A DNA stretch of 64,000 nt from Pseudomonadota bacterium (lineage in GTDB: Bacteria > Pseudomonadota > Gammaproteobacteria > Burkholderiales > Rhodocyclaceae): contig JAFEDH010000004.1 in assembly GCA_018241695.1 (NCBI GenBank), positions 359,500 through 423,499 on the forward strand. The letters run 5' to 3'. A model generated the notes under the pieces. That model was not told the DNA's origin. It saw nothing but the letters and a program-made list of their open reading frames with translations, and did not search any database. Shown here one piece after another: positions 29,351-39,267 of this stretch. Positions within the stretch are counted from its first letter, which is position 1; every line of letters begins with the position of its first letter. The translations under genes were made by a program, and so were the position numbers.

Positions 29351-31528
29351 ATGCAGCATCGCCGCCGCAAAAAAACCGAAACCCTTGAACTTGCCCCCCG
29401 CCCGTCTGCAGCCGCCCTGCTGCCCCTGGGAGCGCTGATCTGCGGCATGGCCGTGGCGGGTCATGCCGCAGCCGAGAGCGAACAGGTGATGGCCCCGGTC
29501 CGGGTGACCGGCACCGCCGAGAGCGATATGCCGGCCTACCAGGCAACGACCACCCGTATCGGCAAGATGACACAGTTGCCCAAGGATATTCCCCAGGCCA
29601 TCACCATCGTTACCGCCAAACTGATCGAGGACCGCAATGCCGACACGCTGAAGGAGGCTCTGCGCAATGTGGCGGGGCTGACCTTCAATGCGGCGGAGGG
29701 TGGCCGCGTCGGCGACAACATGAATCTGCGCGGCTTCTATTCCTTTGGTGACCTGTACATGGATGGCATCCGCGATGTGGCCCAGTACAACCGGGATACC
29801 TTCAATGTGGAGCAGATCGACGTCTTGCGTGGCTCCGCCGCCATGCTGTTCGGCCACGGCCAGGCGGGCGGGGTGATCAATCAGGCGAGCAAGGAGCCCA
29901 ATCGCTATGACAGTGGCGAGGTCAATGCCACTGTCGGCAGCTACAACTACACTCGCATTACCGCTGACGTGAACAAACGGATCGCCGAAAACACGGCGGT
30001 GCGGATCAATGCCATGAAAACGGATGGCGGCAGTTCCCGCGACCATGTGCAAAGCGAGCGCGAAGGGCTTGCGCCGACGATACGCTGGGGTATTGGCACC
30101 GATCACGAATTCTCCCTGGCGCATTTCTATCTGAAAACCCACAACGTCCCTGACTACGGTGTTCCCTTTTTCAGGCAGCGTCCGCTGGACGTGCCTGATA
30201 GCCGCTTCTACGGCACCAAGGGCGATTACGAGAACAACACCACCAATATCACCACGGCCAGCTATCGCTACCGCATCTCGGACCAGTCGGAATTGCGTAC
30301 CGTGCTGCGCGGCGCGCAATACCAGCGCGATCTCTGGGCCGTGGCGGCACGCCTCGCCCCGGGGACCACTTCGATCAATGGCAATACGGTCCTGATTCGT
30401 GGCCGTCAGGCGCGTGGCGCCGAAGAACGCACGCTGACCAGCCAGACGGATTTCAACACCCGGTTCCAGACCGGTGTCTTCAAGCACGAAGCCCTGGCCG
30501 GTGTCGAACTTCTGAGTGAGCGAGCCACCCGCTGGAACTACACTTCCAGCGCCACCGCACCCAATACGACGGTAGGCAATCCCAATTTCTTCGATACCCT
30601 GCCGGTGGATTACGGCAACCGTAAACGCCTCAATCCCAACAGCTACAGCGGCATGTCCAAGGCGTTCTACGCCCAGGACGTGATCGAGTTCCTGCCCGGA
30701 TGGAAGTTCCTGGCCGGCATGCGTCGTGATTTCCTCGATGCGAGCTACACCAACGGCGCGCGGGTGAACTACGGTGAATCCAGCTATCGCACCGGTATTT
30801 CCTACCAGCCCACGGACGAAGCGCACTATTACCTGACCCTCAGCGATTCCTTCAATCCGACGGCTGATCTTTACCAGTTCACTTCCGCGACCGTCACCTA
30901 TCCGGCGGAACGCAGCAAGTCACTGGAACTGGGGGCGAAGTGGGAATTGCTCGATGGTGATCTCTCCTTGCGCACCTCGCTGTATCGCGCCGAAAAGAAC
31001 TGGGAGCGCAACACCGATGTGGAGTCCGGCCAGTTTGTCAGCATCCTGACGCGCCGCCGCCATACCAACGGTATCGAGCTGGAGGCCGCAGGGCGCCTGA
31101 CCCGGCGCTGGGAAGTATTTGCCGGGCTGGCCCTGATGCACTCGGTCATCGACCAGCAGGCCCCAGGCCGTACGCCACAGTATGTGGGCATGAATCCGCG
31201 CAACACACCGTCCTATACTTTCAACCTGTGGTCCACTTATCAGTTCAACGAGGCGTGGAAGGCGGGCATGGGTGTCGAGGGCATGGGCAATCGCCTGGCC
31301 TATGGCCTTGGTACCAATCCGGGCACAACCGTGGTCCCCAATGCCGTGCCCGGCTATGATCGATGGGATGCCATGCTGTCGTACGAGCACCAGCAGTACA
31401 CCGTGAAGCTCAATGTGATGAACCTTTTCGACCGCCGTTACTATGCTTCGATCTACGAGAACGGTGGATTCTCGGTGCCGGGCACGGCGCGCACCGTGCA
31501 GCTGAGCCTCAACTGGAAATTCAGATAA
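29351..31528 (+). CDS. fiu: TonB-dependent siderophore receptor (Fiu-like)
   Basis: A 725-residue outer-membrane receptor. A signal peptide ends near residue 41 (GHAAAES). The plug domain follows, with [36 protein letters not shown] and [20 protein letters not shown] plus AGGVINQ. A 22-strand barrel region makes up the rest. The plug pattern and the adjacent PiuC hydroxylase resemble E. coli Fiu and Pseudomonas PiuA, which take up catecholate compounds; the exact ligand is inferred. The ATG at 29351 has GGAGAG upstream. The last residue is Arg after WKF rather than a terminal Phe. Confidence 0.9.
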   Translation: MQHRRRKKTETLELAPRPSAAALLPLGALICGMAVAGHAAAESEQVMAPVRVTGTAESDMPAYQATTTRIGKMTQLPKDIPQAITIVTAKLIEDRNADTLKEALRNVAGLTFNAAEGGRVGDNMNLRGFYSFGDLYMDGIRDVAQYNRDTFNVEQIDVLRGSAAMLFGHGQAGGVINQASKEPNRYDSGEVNATVGSYNYTRITADVNKRIAENTAVRINAMKTDGGSSRDHVQSEREGLAPTIRWGIGTDHEFSLAHFYLKTHNVPDYGVPFFRQRPLDVPDSRFYGTKGDYENNTTNITTASYRYRISDQSELRTVLRGAQYQRDLWAVAARLAPGTTSINGNTVLIRGRQARGAEERTLTSQTDFNTRFQTGVFKHEALAGVELLSERATRWNYTSSATAPNTTVGNPNFFDTLPVDYGNRKRLNPNSYSGMSKAFYAQDVIEFLPGWKFLAGMRRDFLDASYTNGARVNYGESSYRTGISYQPTDEAHYYLTLSDSFNPTADLYQFTSATVTYPAERSKSLELGAKWELLDGDLSLRTSLYRAEKNWERNTDVESGQFVSILTRRRHTNGIELEAAGRLTRRWEVFAGLALMHSVIDQQAPGRTPQYVGMNPRNTPSYTFNLWSTYQFNEAWKAGMGVEGMGNRLAYGLGTNPGTTVVPNAVPGYDRWDAMLSYEHQQYTVKLNVMNLFDRRYYASIYENGGFSVPGTARTVQLSLNWKFR

Positions 31529-31539
31529 GGAAAGCCATC

Positions 31540-32232
31540 ATGCTGTTGCGTATCCCTGAAGCCCTCTCTCCGGCCGAACTGCAACGGGTGCGCGATCTGG
31601 TGGAAAACGCCGACTGGGTGGATGGCAGTGTCACTGCCGGCACCCAGTCGGCTCAGGTCAAGAATAACCGGCAGTTGCCCGAAGACGGCGAGGCCGCGCG
31701 TGAGGCACGAACCCTGGTGCTGGATGCGTTGTCCCGTAGCGTGCTGTTCTTTTCCTCAGCCCTGCCCCGCAGGATTTATCCACCCCTGTTCAATCGCTAT
31801 GGTGGTGCCAGCAACGCTTTCGGCAATCATATCGACAATGCGGTACGCACCCACCGGGCCTCCGGCAATCATGTGCGTACTGATCTTTCCTGCACGCTTT
31901 TCCTGACCGATCCCGGCGCATACGAGGGTGGCGAACTGGTGATCGAGGACACCTTCGGCCAGCAGGCCGTGAAGCTCGCGGCGGGCGACATGATCCTCTA
32001 TCCCTCATCCAGCGTACACCGCGTCGAACCGGTGACGCGCGGGGAACGTTTCGCCTCCTTTTTCTGGATCGAGAGCATGGTGCGGGAGGACGAGCGGCGC
32101 AGGCTGCTGTTCGACCTCGACATGAGCATCATGTCCCTGCGCCAGCGCACCGCGGGACGGGAGGACGACCCCGAAGTGGTGCGCCTCACCGGCTGCTATC
32201 ACAACCTGATGCGCATGTGGGCCAGCACCTGA
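31540..32232 (+). CDS. piuC: PKHD-type Fe(II)/2-oxoglutarate hydroxylase (PiuC/YbiX)
   Basis: A 230-residue dioxygenase. Iron ligands are the His-x-Asp pair in [11 protein letters not shown] and the later His in [19 protein letters not shown], where the Arg would bind 2-oxoglutarate. [14 protein letters not shown] and [11 protein letters not shown] at the N-terminus are typical of YbiX/PiuC. The family is almost always found next to a Fiu/PiuA receptor, as here, 11 bases downstream. The substrate is not known; processing of the siderophore or of the receptor system has been suggested. Confidence 0.95.
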   Translation: MLLRIPEALSPAELQRVRDLVENADWVDGSVTAGTQSAQVKNNRQLPEDGEAAREARTLVLDALSRSVLFFSSALPRRIYPPLFNRYGGASNAFGNHIDNAVRTHRASGNHVRTDLSCTLFLTDPGAYEGGELVIEDTFGQQAVKLAAGDMILYPSSSVHRVEPVTRGERFASFFWIESMVREDERRRLLFDLDMSIMSLRQRTAGREDDPEVVRLTGCYHNLMRMWAST

Positions 32233-32257
32233 ATCTGCTGCACCGCCGTTGCCACTC

Positions 32258-34045
32258 TCACATGCGGCTGGCGATCTGGAAGAAAACGAAGCTGGCGAAC
32301 CACGCCAGGGCCAGCGGCCAGGCAACGGCGAAGGCGGTATAGCGCAGGCTGCGGGATTCGCTGCGCAGCGTGGCGATGGTGGACAGGCAGGGGGTATAGA
32401 TCAGGCAGAACAGCATGAAGCTGTAGGCCTGGATCCAGTTCAGGCTATGGGCAATCTGGCTGGTGAGGGCATCTCCGTTCAGGCCATAGATCACGGCCAG
32501 GGCGCCGATCACCACTTCCTTGGCGACGAAGCCGAAGATCAGCGCCACTGTCAGCTTCTCGTCGATGCCCAGGGGCCCCAGGACGGGCTGCATGACGTGG
32601 CCGATCATGCCGGCATAGCTGGCGGGCCCGGCCGGGGCAACGCCGGCGGGCAGATGGGTGAGCAGCCAGACCAGCACGACACCGGCGATGATGATCTTGC
32701 TGGCGCGAACCAGGAAATGTCGTACCTCCATCCAGCCCCGGGCCCAGATCTGGCGCAGGGTGGGCAGGCGGTAGGGCGGCAGTTCGATGACAAACGGCTC
32801 TTCGGAGCGGAAAGCCCGGCGCCCCTTGAAGAGCAATGCGGTGAGAAAGGCCAGGGTAAAGCTCATCAGGTAGAGCGACATCAGCACCCAGGGTGCCTGC
32901 CAGGGGGTGAACAGGGCGGCGATGATGAAAAGAAAGACCTGAAGCCGCGCCGAGCACAGGGAGAAGGGAATCACCAGCATGGAGAGCAGCCGCAGCGCCC
33001 GGCTGCGCATGACCCGCGTCCCCATGAGTGCGGGCACATTGCAGCCAAAGCCCATCAGCAGCATGACGAAGCTGCGGCCATCGAGGCCGAGCCGGGCCAT
33101 CAGGGCATCCATCAGATAGGCGGCGCGGGAAAGATAGCCGGAATCCTCCACCAGGGCCATGAAGAGGAAAAACAGCACGATCACAGGGACGAAGACGGCG
33201 ACCGTGGTAATGCCGCCGTAGAGACCTTCGATCAGGAAGCCCCGCAGCAGATCGGGGGCGGGCGCCAGGGCCGGCTCCAGCACATGGGTGCTGAAGGCGT
33301 CAAAAAGGAACTGCATGCCATTCTGGAGGGGTTCGCCGAGCCAGAACACTCCGGCGAAAACACCCAGCATGGTGAGGAAGAACAGGGGCAGACCCAGCAC
33401 GTTGTGCATGGCCAGCCGGTCGAGCCGGTCGGTCAGCCGTTCCGGCAGCACCAGGGGAGCCCGCATGGTCTGTGCGGCGAGTGCGGCGGCGCGCTGTTCG
33501 ATGCGATCATCCTCGGCCAGGCGCAGAATCGCGGTACCGGGACGGGCGTTACCGCCGGTCAGGAGCGTATGGGCCATCGTCTGCCCCATGGCCTGTCGTC
33601 CTTCACCATACTTGGCGCTGATGGCCACGACCGGCAATTCGATCTCGGCGCCGAGCTTTCCGCAATCGATGGAAAGCCCCAGGCTGCGGGCCTCGTCGAT
33701 CATGTTGACGAGCAGCACGGCGGGAATGCCCAGCTCCGCCAGTTGCAGGGCCAGCACCAGTTGCCGTTCCAGTTGCACGCCGTTGACCAGGATGAGGAGC
33801 AGGTCGATGGACTGCTCTTCGAGAAAGTGGCGTACTACCCGTTCGTCATCCGAGTAGCCGTGCAGATCGTAGATGCCGGGAAGATCCACCAGTTCGGCGA
33901 TGGCGCCACCCACGGGAATTTTCGCGGCCAGCAGGTCCACGGTGATCCCCGGCCAGTTGCCTACCCGGGCCGATCCGCCGGTCAGGCGGTTGAATAGCGT
34001 GGACTTGCCTGTATTGGGCATGCCCAGAAGGGCAATGCGTTTCAC
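32258..34045 (-). CDS. feoB: Ferrous iron transport protein B (short form)
   Basis: A 595-residue inner-membrane Fe(II) transporter with an N-terminal GTPase. G1 is GMPNTGKS (residues 8-15), the G2 region VGNWPGITVD, G3 DLPG and G4 VNMID. The membrane part has the two Gate regions: GFGCNVPALMGTR, a modified FSLCSARLQVF, then GFVAKEVVIGALAVIYG and YTPCLSTIATLRSE. E. coli FeoB has about 770 residues; this one is shorter, chiefly between the G domain and the first helices and in later loops. The start is a GTG overlapping the feoA stop (GTGA). Confidence 0.92.
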   Translation of the reverse strand: MKRIALLGMPNTGKSTLFNRLTGGSARVGNWPGITVDLLAAKIPVGGAIAELVDLPGIYDLHGYSDDERVVRHFLEEQSIDLLLILVNGVQLERQLVLALQLAELGIPAVLLVNMIDEARSLGLSIDCGKLGAEIELPVVAISAKYGEGRQAMGQTMAHTLLTGGNARPGTAILRLAEDDRIEQRAAALAAQTMRAPLVLPERLTDRLDRLAMHNVLGLPLFFLTMLGVFAGVFWLGEPLQNGMQFLFDAFSTHVLEPALAPAPDLLRGFLIEGLYGGITTVAVFVPVIVLFFLFMALVEDSGYLSRAAYLMDALMARLGLDGRSFVMLLMGFGCNVPALMGTRVMRSRALRLLSMLVIPFSLCSARLQVFLFIIAALFTPWQAPWVLMSLYLMSFTLAFLTALLFKGRRAFRSEEPFVIELPPYRLPTLRQIWARGWMEVRHFLVRASKIIIAGVVLVWLLTHLPAGVAPAGPASYAGMIGHVMQPVLGPLGIDEKLTVALIFGFVAKEVVIGALAVIYGLNGDALTSQIAHSLNWIQAYSFMLFCLIYTPCLSTIATLRSESRSLRYTAFAVAWPLALAWFASFVFFQIASRM

Positions 34046-34272
34046 GTCAGCCTGAGTTCGATGCAGTGGGCATCGCGGTGGCGGATGATGATGTCGGTGC
34101 TGTCGATGCGGACATGGAGCGGGCCGCGGAAAGCGGCCTGACGAATCAGCCGCACCCGCTTGCCGGCACGGAATCCCATGGCGTGGAGCCGGTGCTGGAG
34201 CGCTTCTCCGACATGGATTGCACAGACCGAGGCGATTTGACCGGGAACGAGGGAAGTGAGCGGGAGAGTCAT
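34042..34272 (-). CDS. feoA: Ferrous iron transport protein A
   Basis: A 76-residue SH3-like protein that supports FeoB. LTSLVPGQIASVCAIHVG at the N-terminus, HRLHAMGFRAGKRVRLIRQA, and a C-terminal RDAHCIELRLT fit the family. The ATG at 34272 is preferred because the Fur box and -10 lie directly upstream; an in-frame ATG at 34308 would place them inside the gene. It is translationally coupled to feoB. No feoC is present. Confidence 0.9.
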   Translation of the reverse strand: MTLPLTSLVPGQIASVCAIHVGEALQHRLHAMGFRAGKRVRLIRQAAFRGPLHVRIDSTDIIIRHRDAHCIELRLT

Positions 34273-34282
34273 GGGGTGAATC

Positions 34283-34297
34283 TGAGAATGGTTCTCA
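34283..34297. promoter_or_regulatory. Fur box upstream of feoAB
   Basis: TGAGAATGGTTCTCA matches the 7-1-7 Fur repeat at 11 of 14 positions and is a near-palindrome in itself. It sits at the expected transcription start of feoAB, 11 bases before the feoA ATG. Confidence 0.75.
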
Positions 34298-34325
34298 TTA
34301 TTCACCATCCCGGGTGGCTTGGCAA
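34297..34325 (-). promoter_or_regulatory. Promoter of feoAB
   Basis: On the reverse strand TTGCCA (34320-34325) and AATAAT (34297-34302) are separated by 17 bases. The Fur box abuts the -10, consistent with iron repression. Confidence 0.6.
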
Positions 34326-34407
34326 TGACAATCGTTGACACATATTTTGGATCGCCCGGCTGGTGGGGAGGGAAGTCCCTGCACGCGTTTCCGCAACGGG
34401 CGCAAAT

Positions 34408-35859
34408 TCAGGTGCGGCCTTTCCCGTGGCGGCGCCAGGCGGGGATCAGGGAGAGTAGCGCCAGCGTCCACGCAGTCATGTTGCCCGCACGCGCATACGG
34501 GGTTTGCCCGCTCCAGGCCCGGACCGATACGGTCAGCGCGTCCGTGGTGAAGGGCGGCAGGGCGGCGGCAATCGTGCCGTCGGGATTGATCGAGGCGGTC
34601 ATGCCCGTATTGGTGGCGCGCAGCATCGGACGGCCGGTTTCCAGGGCGCGGATACGGGCGATCTGCAGGTGTTGCGGCTGGGCCAGGGAGTGACCGAACC
34701 ATGCGGTGTTGGAGAGATTCACCAGTACCCCGGCATCGCCCAGAGTGGCGATGATTTCTTCGCCGAACAGATCTTCGTAGCAGATGTTCGGCATCAGGCG
34801 CAGGCCGGCCAGTGTCAGCGGCGGCTGCCACGCAGCGCCGGCCTCGAAATCGGCCATGGGGATGCGCACCAGGGTGAAGAACCAGGCAAAGCCCGGCGGG
34901 ACGAATTCGCCAAAAGGCACCAGATGGTGTTTGGCGTAGAACTGGGGCACACCATTGCCGAGGCCGATGGCGGCGTTGCGGTAGCCCTGTCCGTATTCTT
35001 GCGGTGCGCCCAGCAGCAGTTCTCCCTGACCACGCAGCAAGGCCAGATAGCTCGGGGAGATATGGTCGAACAGCAGTGGTATTGCGGTTTCCGGCAGCAC
35101 GGTGAGCCGGGCCGGATGACTGCGGGCGAGATCTGCGTAGGTGCGCAGCGAGCGTTCCAGTTGCCCGGGTTCCCATTTCAGGCTTTGCGGAATGTTACCC
35201 TGAAGCAGACTGACGGAAACCGGTGCTCCCTCGGGAGTGGTCCAGCTCACGCCACGCAATCCGATTCCGGCTGCGATCAGCAGCGCCAGCAGGACGAGAG
35301 GTTTCGCTTTCCGGCCACCCAGGCCGGGCAGGGCCGCGCACAGGGTGACGAGAAAGCCGGCGCCGTAGCTGCCTACCAGCGGCACAAATCCCGCCAGGGG
35401 GCTGGGCGGGGTTTGTGTGTAGCCCAGCGAGAGCCAGGGGAAGCCGGAGAACAGCCAGCCGCGCAGCCCTTCAGCCAGGGTCCACAGGCCGGCGAAGAGC
35501 AGGGCATCGGGCAGCGGCGCGCCGCTGCGCCAGCGTCGCCAGAGAAAGCCGGCAAGAGCGGGAAAGAGCGCGAGGTAGACGCAGAGCAGTGCCGTGGCGG
35601 AAATGGCGATGGGCGCAGCCATGCCACCCACATCGTGCATGCTCACATAGACCCAGGAGACCCCGGCGAGAAAGAGTCCGAGGCCGAAGGCAAATCCGGT
35701 GAGGGGTGCCGTTTGCGGTGTGTGCTGCCATTCCGAGGCAAGCAGTGCGAGGGTCAGGACGGGGAGGGGAAACAATCCGAACGGGGCAAAGCCTGCGACT
35801 GTGACGATTCCCAGCAACAGGGCCGGGATGACCGGTTTGAGCTGCGGGAGGAGCGTCAT
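34408..35859 (-). CDS. lnt: Apolipoprotein N-acyltransferase
   Basis: A 483-residue inner-membrane enzyme that N-acylates the N-terminal Cys of lipoproteins. About six N-terminal hydrophobic segments are followed by a nitrilase-like domain. The catalytic triad is visible: Glu in VLPETAIPLL, Lys in FYAKHHLVPFGEF and Cys in PNICYEDLFG. The ATG at 35859 overlaps the stop of the crotonase-family gene upstream (ATGA). It belongs to the conserved miaB-phoH-ybeY-corC-lnt cluster. Confidence 0.96.
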   Translation of the reverse strand: MTLLPQLKPVIPALLLGIVTVAGFAPFGLFPLPVLTLALLASEWQHTPQTAPLTGFAFGLGLFLAGVSWVYVSMHDVGGMAAPIAISATALLCVYLALFPALAGFLWRRWRSGAPLPDALLFAGLWTLAEGLRGWLFSGFPWLSLGYTQTPPSPLAGFVPLVGSYGAGFLVTLCAALPGLGGRKAKPLVLLALLIAAGIGLRGVSWTTPEGAPVSVSLLQGNIPQSLKWEPGQLERSLRTYADLARSHPARLTVLPETAIPLLFDHISPSYLALLRGQGELLLGAPQEYGQGYRNAAIGLGNGVPQFYAKHHLVPFGEFVPPGFAWFFTLVRIPMADFEAGAAWQPPLTLAGLRLMPNICYEDLFGEEIIATLGDAGVLVNLSNTAWFGHSLAQPQHLQIARIRALETGRPMLRATNTGMTASINPDGTIAAALPPFTTDALTVSVRAWSGQTPYARAGNMTAWTLALLSLIPAWRRHGKGRT

Positions 35860-36743
35860 TCCCACCAGGGATAGAAGGAGGGCAGGGCGGATGCGGTGGA
35901 ATCGAACCGCGGGCTGCGCTTTTCGAGAAAGGCAGCCACACCTTCCCGGCCATCGCCGATGCTGGAGTAGAACATGGCCAGGGATTCGATGCGGTGGGCT
36001 TCCAGGGGCGAAGGCAAGGCAGGATTGCGCCGCATCATCTGCCGGGTCAGTGCGATGGCGGCGGGGGAGCGTCCATCGATGATGCGATGCGCCAGGGCAT
36101 GGGCTTCGGCCAGCAAGGACTCGGTGTCGTCGTGGATCGATCGCAGCAGGCCGGCCTGCTGCGCGGTTTCGGCGCTGATGATGTCGGCCGTCAGCGCCCA
36201 TTCCAGAGCGGTCTGGGAGCCGACCAGGCGGGGCAGGAACCAGCTCGAGCAGGCTTCGGGGACGATGCCCAGCCTGCCGAAGACAAAACCGATGCGGGCG
36301 GTGCGGCTGGCGAGACGGAAATCCATGGCCAGGGTCATGGTGGCGCCGATCCCCACGGCGGGGCCATTGATGGCGGCGATCACGGGCTTGCGGCAATCGT
36401 GGATGGCCAGGGTGACGCGACCGCCGGTATCGCGTACCCCGTCGCGGATGGCCGGGTCATCGATCCGTGCGTGCATGTCCTCCAGGGTGGGATGCTGGGT
36501 TTCATCCAGACCGAAAACATTGCCGGGCTGCCCATCCTCCCGCGCCAGTTCCATACCGGCGCAGAAGGCGCGCCCGGCGCCGGTCACCACCACGGCGCCG
36601 ACCGCATCATCGTTGCCGACCTGACGGAAGAAGGCCTCCAGTTCGTGGGCCATTTCCACGGTAAATGCGTTGAGATGCGCAGGCCGGTTCAGGTGCAGGG
36701 TCAGCACCCGGTTTTCGAGATGAGTGCTCAGGGTGTTGTACAT
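35856..36743 (-). CDS. Enoyl-CoA hydratase/isomerase (crotonase) family protein
   Basis: A 295-residue crotonase-fold protein. Oxyanion-hole blocks are GAGRAFCAGMELA and KPVIAAINGPAVGIGATMTL. The later RIGFVFGRLGIVPEACSSWF carries the conserved acidic position. An unusual insertion follows AREDGQ, and the C-terminus is FYPWWE. It could act on 2-enoyl-CoA in fatty acid or aromatic degradation; the substrate is not readable. It sits between corC and lnt, where most genomes have nothing, and overlaps lnt by four bases. Confidence 0.9.
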   Translation of the reverse strand: MYNTLSTHLENRVLTLHLNRPAHLNAFTVEMAHELEAFFRQVGNDDAVGAVVVTGAGRAFCAGMELAREDGQPGNVFGLDETQHPTLEDMHARIDDPAIRDGVRDTGGRVTLAIHDCRKPVIAAINGPAVGIGATMTLAMDFRLASRTARIGFVFGRLGIVPEACSSWFLPRLVGSQTALEWALTADIISAETAQQAGLLRSIHDDTESLLAEAHALAHRIIDGRSPAAIALTRQMMRRNPALPSPLEAHRIESLAMFYSSIGDGREGVAAFLEKRSPRFDSTASALPSFYPWWE

Positions 36744-36858
36744 GGGCGCTGCCGGGGGCTCTTCGTGAGCTTTGCGAAACCGGCCGGATGCCGGGAATGC
36801 CAGTGCCGAAGCCGTGTGCCGGGAGCCTTGCGCCGGCTCCGCTCACCCATGCTCCGCA

Positions 36859-37704
36859 TTATCCGGCGGCGTCCAGGGGCAGGGTGCGCTGTTTGTCGAC
36901 CAGCAGGGTATGCACCCGTCGGCTGTCGGCGCGCAGCACGGTCAGGCGCAGATTGCCCAGCATCACCGTTTCGTGGCGCTTGGGCAGGCGGCCCAGCTGC
37001 TTGATGACGAGGCCGCCGATCGTGTCGGCCTCGTCGGTCGCAAGATGGGTGCTGAAGGCGGTATTGAAATCGTCCACTTCGGTGGTGGCCTTGACGCGGA
37101 AACGGCCGGTGTTGTCGATGACGATGTTGTCGGCGGTTTCGTCGAAATCGTATTCGTCCTCGATGTCTCCCACGATCTGCTCGATCACATCCTCGATGGT
37201 GACCAGCCCGGCGACGCCGCCGTACTCGTCCACCACGATGGCCATGTGATTACGGCTGGCGCGGAATTCCCGCAGCAGCACGTTGAGACGCTTGGATTCG
37301 GGGATATACACCGCAGGACGCAGGGTATCGCGCAGGTCGAATTCCTTGTCGGAGAAACAGCGCAGGAGATCCTTGGCAAGGAGGATGCCGACCACGTCGT
37401 CCTTGTTCTCGCCGATGGCGGGGAAGCGGGAATGGGTGGCTTCCACGGCGAAAGCCACGATCTTCTCGGGAGGATCGTCGATATCGACGACATCCATCTG
37501 CGCGCGGGGCACCATGACGTCGCGCACGGTGGTGTCGGAAACGGAAAGCACGCCCTCCATCATGGACAGGGCATCGCTATCGAGCAGATTGCGCTCGAAG
37601 GCGCTGTGCAGCAGGTCAAGCAGTTGCGAGCGATCTTCCGGTTCCCGCATCAGCAGGGCGGAGAGGCGTTCGATCAGGCGGGGTCGACTACTGGGAGGTT
37701 CCAT
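36859..37704 (-). CDS. corC: CBS-domain protein CorC (YbeX-like)
   Basis: A 281-residue cytoplasmic protein with two CBS domains (SVSDTTVRDVMVPRAQMDVV near residue 50 and the VDEYGGVAGLVTIEDVIEQI region near 160) and a C-terminal CorC_HlyC domain. It lacks the membrane CNNM domain. The family is linked to Mg2+/Co2+ efflux and, with YbeY, to ribosome function. It follows ybeY by 11 bases in the conserved order. Confidence 0.93.
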   Translation of the reverse strand: MEPPSSRPRLIERLSALLMREPEDRSQLLDLLHSAFERNLLDSDALSMMEGVLSVSDTTVRDVMVPRAQMDVVDIDDPPEKIVAFAVEATHSRFPAIGENKDDVVGILLAKDLLRCFSDKEFDLRDTLRPAVYIPESKRLNVLLREFRASRNHMAIVVDEYGGVAGLVTIEDVIEQIVGDIEDEYDFDETADNIVIDNTGRFRVKATTEVDDFNTAFSTHLATDEADTIGGLVIKQLGRLPKRHETVMLGNLRLTVLRADSRRVHTLLVDKQRTLPLDAAG

Positions 37705-37715
37705 TTCAGGCGGGG

Positions 37716-38174
37716 TCAGGCGTAGGGGTCGGGATAGCCGAGCCGGGCCAGGATGTCGCGTTCCTTCTGTTCCATCACTGCCGCGTCCTCGCTGCCGGTC
37801 TCGTGGTCGTATCCCTGTAAATGCAGCATACCATGCACGATCAGGTGGGCGAAGTGCGCGTCTGCCGGCTTGCCCTGTTCGGCGGCTTCCTTCAGTACCA
37901 CGGGCAGGCAGATCACCAGGTCACCGAGGATGGCCGGCTCGTGCTCGTAAGGAAAGGAGAGGACATTGGTGGCGTAATCCTTGCCGCGGTAGTCACGATT
38001 GAGGTCGCGTCCTTCCCCGGCGTCTACGAAACGCACGGTGATCCGGGCGGGACTCTCGCAGCATGCCTGTACCCAGCGCCGTATCCGGGGCCGGGAGGGC
38101 AGGGCGGCGCTGTGACAGACATATTGCACGGAAAGACTCAGGGGATGCCGGGGCGGGGCGGGCATCCTCGTCAT
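37716..38174 (-). CDS. ybeY: Endoribonuclease YbeY (16S rRNA maturation)
   Basis: A 152-residue metal-dependent RNase with the family signature [16 protein letters not shown], which supplies three His ligands, and the upstream [18 protein letters not shown]. It takes part in 16S rRNA 3'-end maturation and ribosome quality control. The start at 38174 overlaps the phoH stop (ATGA). Confidence 0.96.
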   Translation of the reverse strand: MTRMPAPPRHPLSLSVQYVCHSAALPSRPRIRRWVQACCESPARITVRFVDAGEGRDLNRDYRGKDYATNVLSFPYEHEPAILGDLVICLPVVLKEAAEQGKPADAHFAHLIVHGMLHLQGYDHETGSEDAAVMEQKERDILARLGYPDPYA

Positions 38175-39157
38175 GAGGCGTTATGGCCGGCTTTTTTCTC
38201 CTCACGCTCGATCGCCGCAGCCTCGTAGGCGGAGACGATGCGCGCCACCAGGGGGTGACGCACCACGTCCGAGGCATCGAAGTCGGTGAAGGCGATGCCT
38301 CGCACCCGGGAGAGGATGGCGCGGGCCTCGACGAGGCCGGATCTCTGGCCGCGGGGCAGGTCCACCTGGGTCACGTCACCGGTGACCACGGCCTTGGCTC
38401 CGATGCCGATACGGGTGAGGAACATTTTCATCTGCTCGGGCGTGGTGTTCTGTGCTTCGTCGAGGATGATGAAGGCGTGGTTCAGGGTGCGGCCACGCAT
38501 ATAGGCCAGGGGTGCGATCTCGATGCTGCCCTTTTCGAACAGGCGCCCCACCTTGTCGTGCCCCATCAGATCGTAGAGTGCGTCGTAGAGCGGACGCAGG
38601 TAGGGATCGACCTTCTGCGCCAGATCGCCGGGCAGGAAACCGAGGCGTTCGCCGGCCTCGACCGCGGGACGGGTAAGGACGATGCGTTCCACCTGGTCGC
38701 GCTCGAAGGCGTCCACCGCACAGGCGACGGCCAGGTAGGTCTTGCCGGTGCCTGCCGGGCCGACACCGAAAGTGATGTCGTGATCCTGGATCTGTTGCAG
38801 GTACTCCACCTGATGCGGCGTGCGACCATGGAGATCCCCCTTGCGCGTGAGCAGGCCGGCGGTAGGCTGGATACCGGGGCGCTCGACGTGGCTTCGTGCG
38901 AGTTCGATCAGGCCGAGTTGCAGTTCGTCGATCGACAGCGGCTGGCTGGCGTGGGCATAAAAATGACGCAGGGCATCGGCGGCCCGGCGTGCCTGCGTGG
39001 GTTCGCCACTGATGCGGCAGTGCTCGCCACGCCGGGCGATGGCGATGTCGAAAGCGGCTTCGATCTGGCGCAGATTCTCGTCGAGAGGACCGCACAGGTT
39101 TTGCAGCCGTGCATTGTCAGTCGGTGTCAGGCGCAGGTTCAGTGTCTGGGAGGGCAA
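38171..39157 (-). CDS. ybeZ: PhoH-like ATPase (YbeZ)
   Basis: A 328-residue P-loop ATPase. The Walker A motif is [15 protein letters not shown], Walker B is [11 protein letters not shown], and [20 protein letters not shown] with TQVDLP follows. An N-terminal KH-like region precedes the ATPase core. It works with YbeY in RNA processing. The frame opens with TTG at 39157, with no ATG near; the start is therefore uncertain. It is coupled to ybeY. Confidence 0.94.
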   Translation of the reverse strand: MPSQTLNLRLTPTDNARLQNLCGPLDENLRQIEAAFDIAIARRGEHCRISGEPTQARRAADALRHFYAHASQPLSIDELQLGLIELARSHVERPGIQPTAGLLTRKGDLHGRTPHQVEYLQQIQDHDITFGVGPAGTGKTYLAVACAVDAFERDQVERIVLTRPAVEAGERLGFLPGDLAQKVDPYLRPLYDALYDLMGHDKVGRLFEKGSIEIAPLAYMRGRTLNHAFIILDEAQNTTPEQMKMFLTRIGIGAKAVVTGDVTQVDLPRGQRSGLVEARAILSRVRGIAFTDFDASDVVRHPLVARIVSAYEAAAIEREEKKAGHNAS

Positions 39158-39267
39158 GGGTGGAATGATTATGGAAAAACATGCGGGACACTATCCGTGT
39201 GTCCAGGTAAGCCAATCGATCCGGGTACTGCGAAAGGCTGCACCACCCGGCTTCGTGGCCTGGCCGA

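Noticed and set aside
32249..33997. 582-codon open frame antisense to feoB, rich in Gln, Gly and His
   Set aside because: Composition is that of a shadow of a membrane protein gene; feoB is clear.
34273..34341. Longer FeoA start at 34308 or 34341
   Set aside because: It would place the Fur box and -10 box inside the coding sequence; family length fits 34272.
39181..39215. GGACAC...GTGTCC inverted repeat before phoH
   Set aside because: Short stem without a T-tract and no known leader type; too little to call a terminator or operator.
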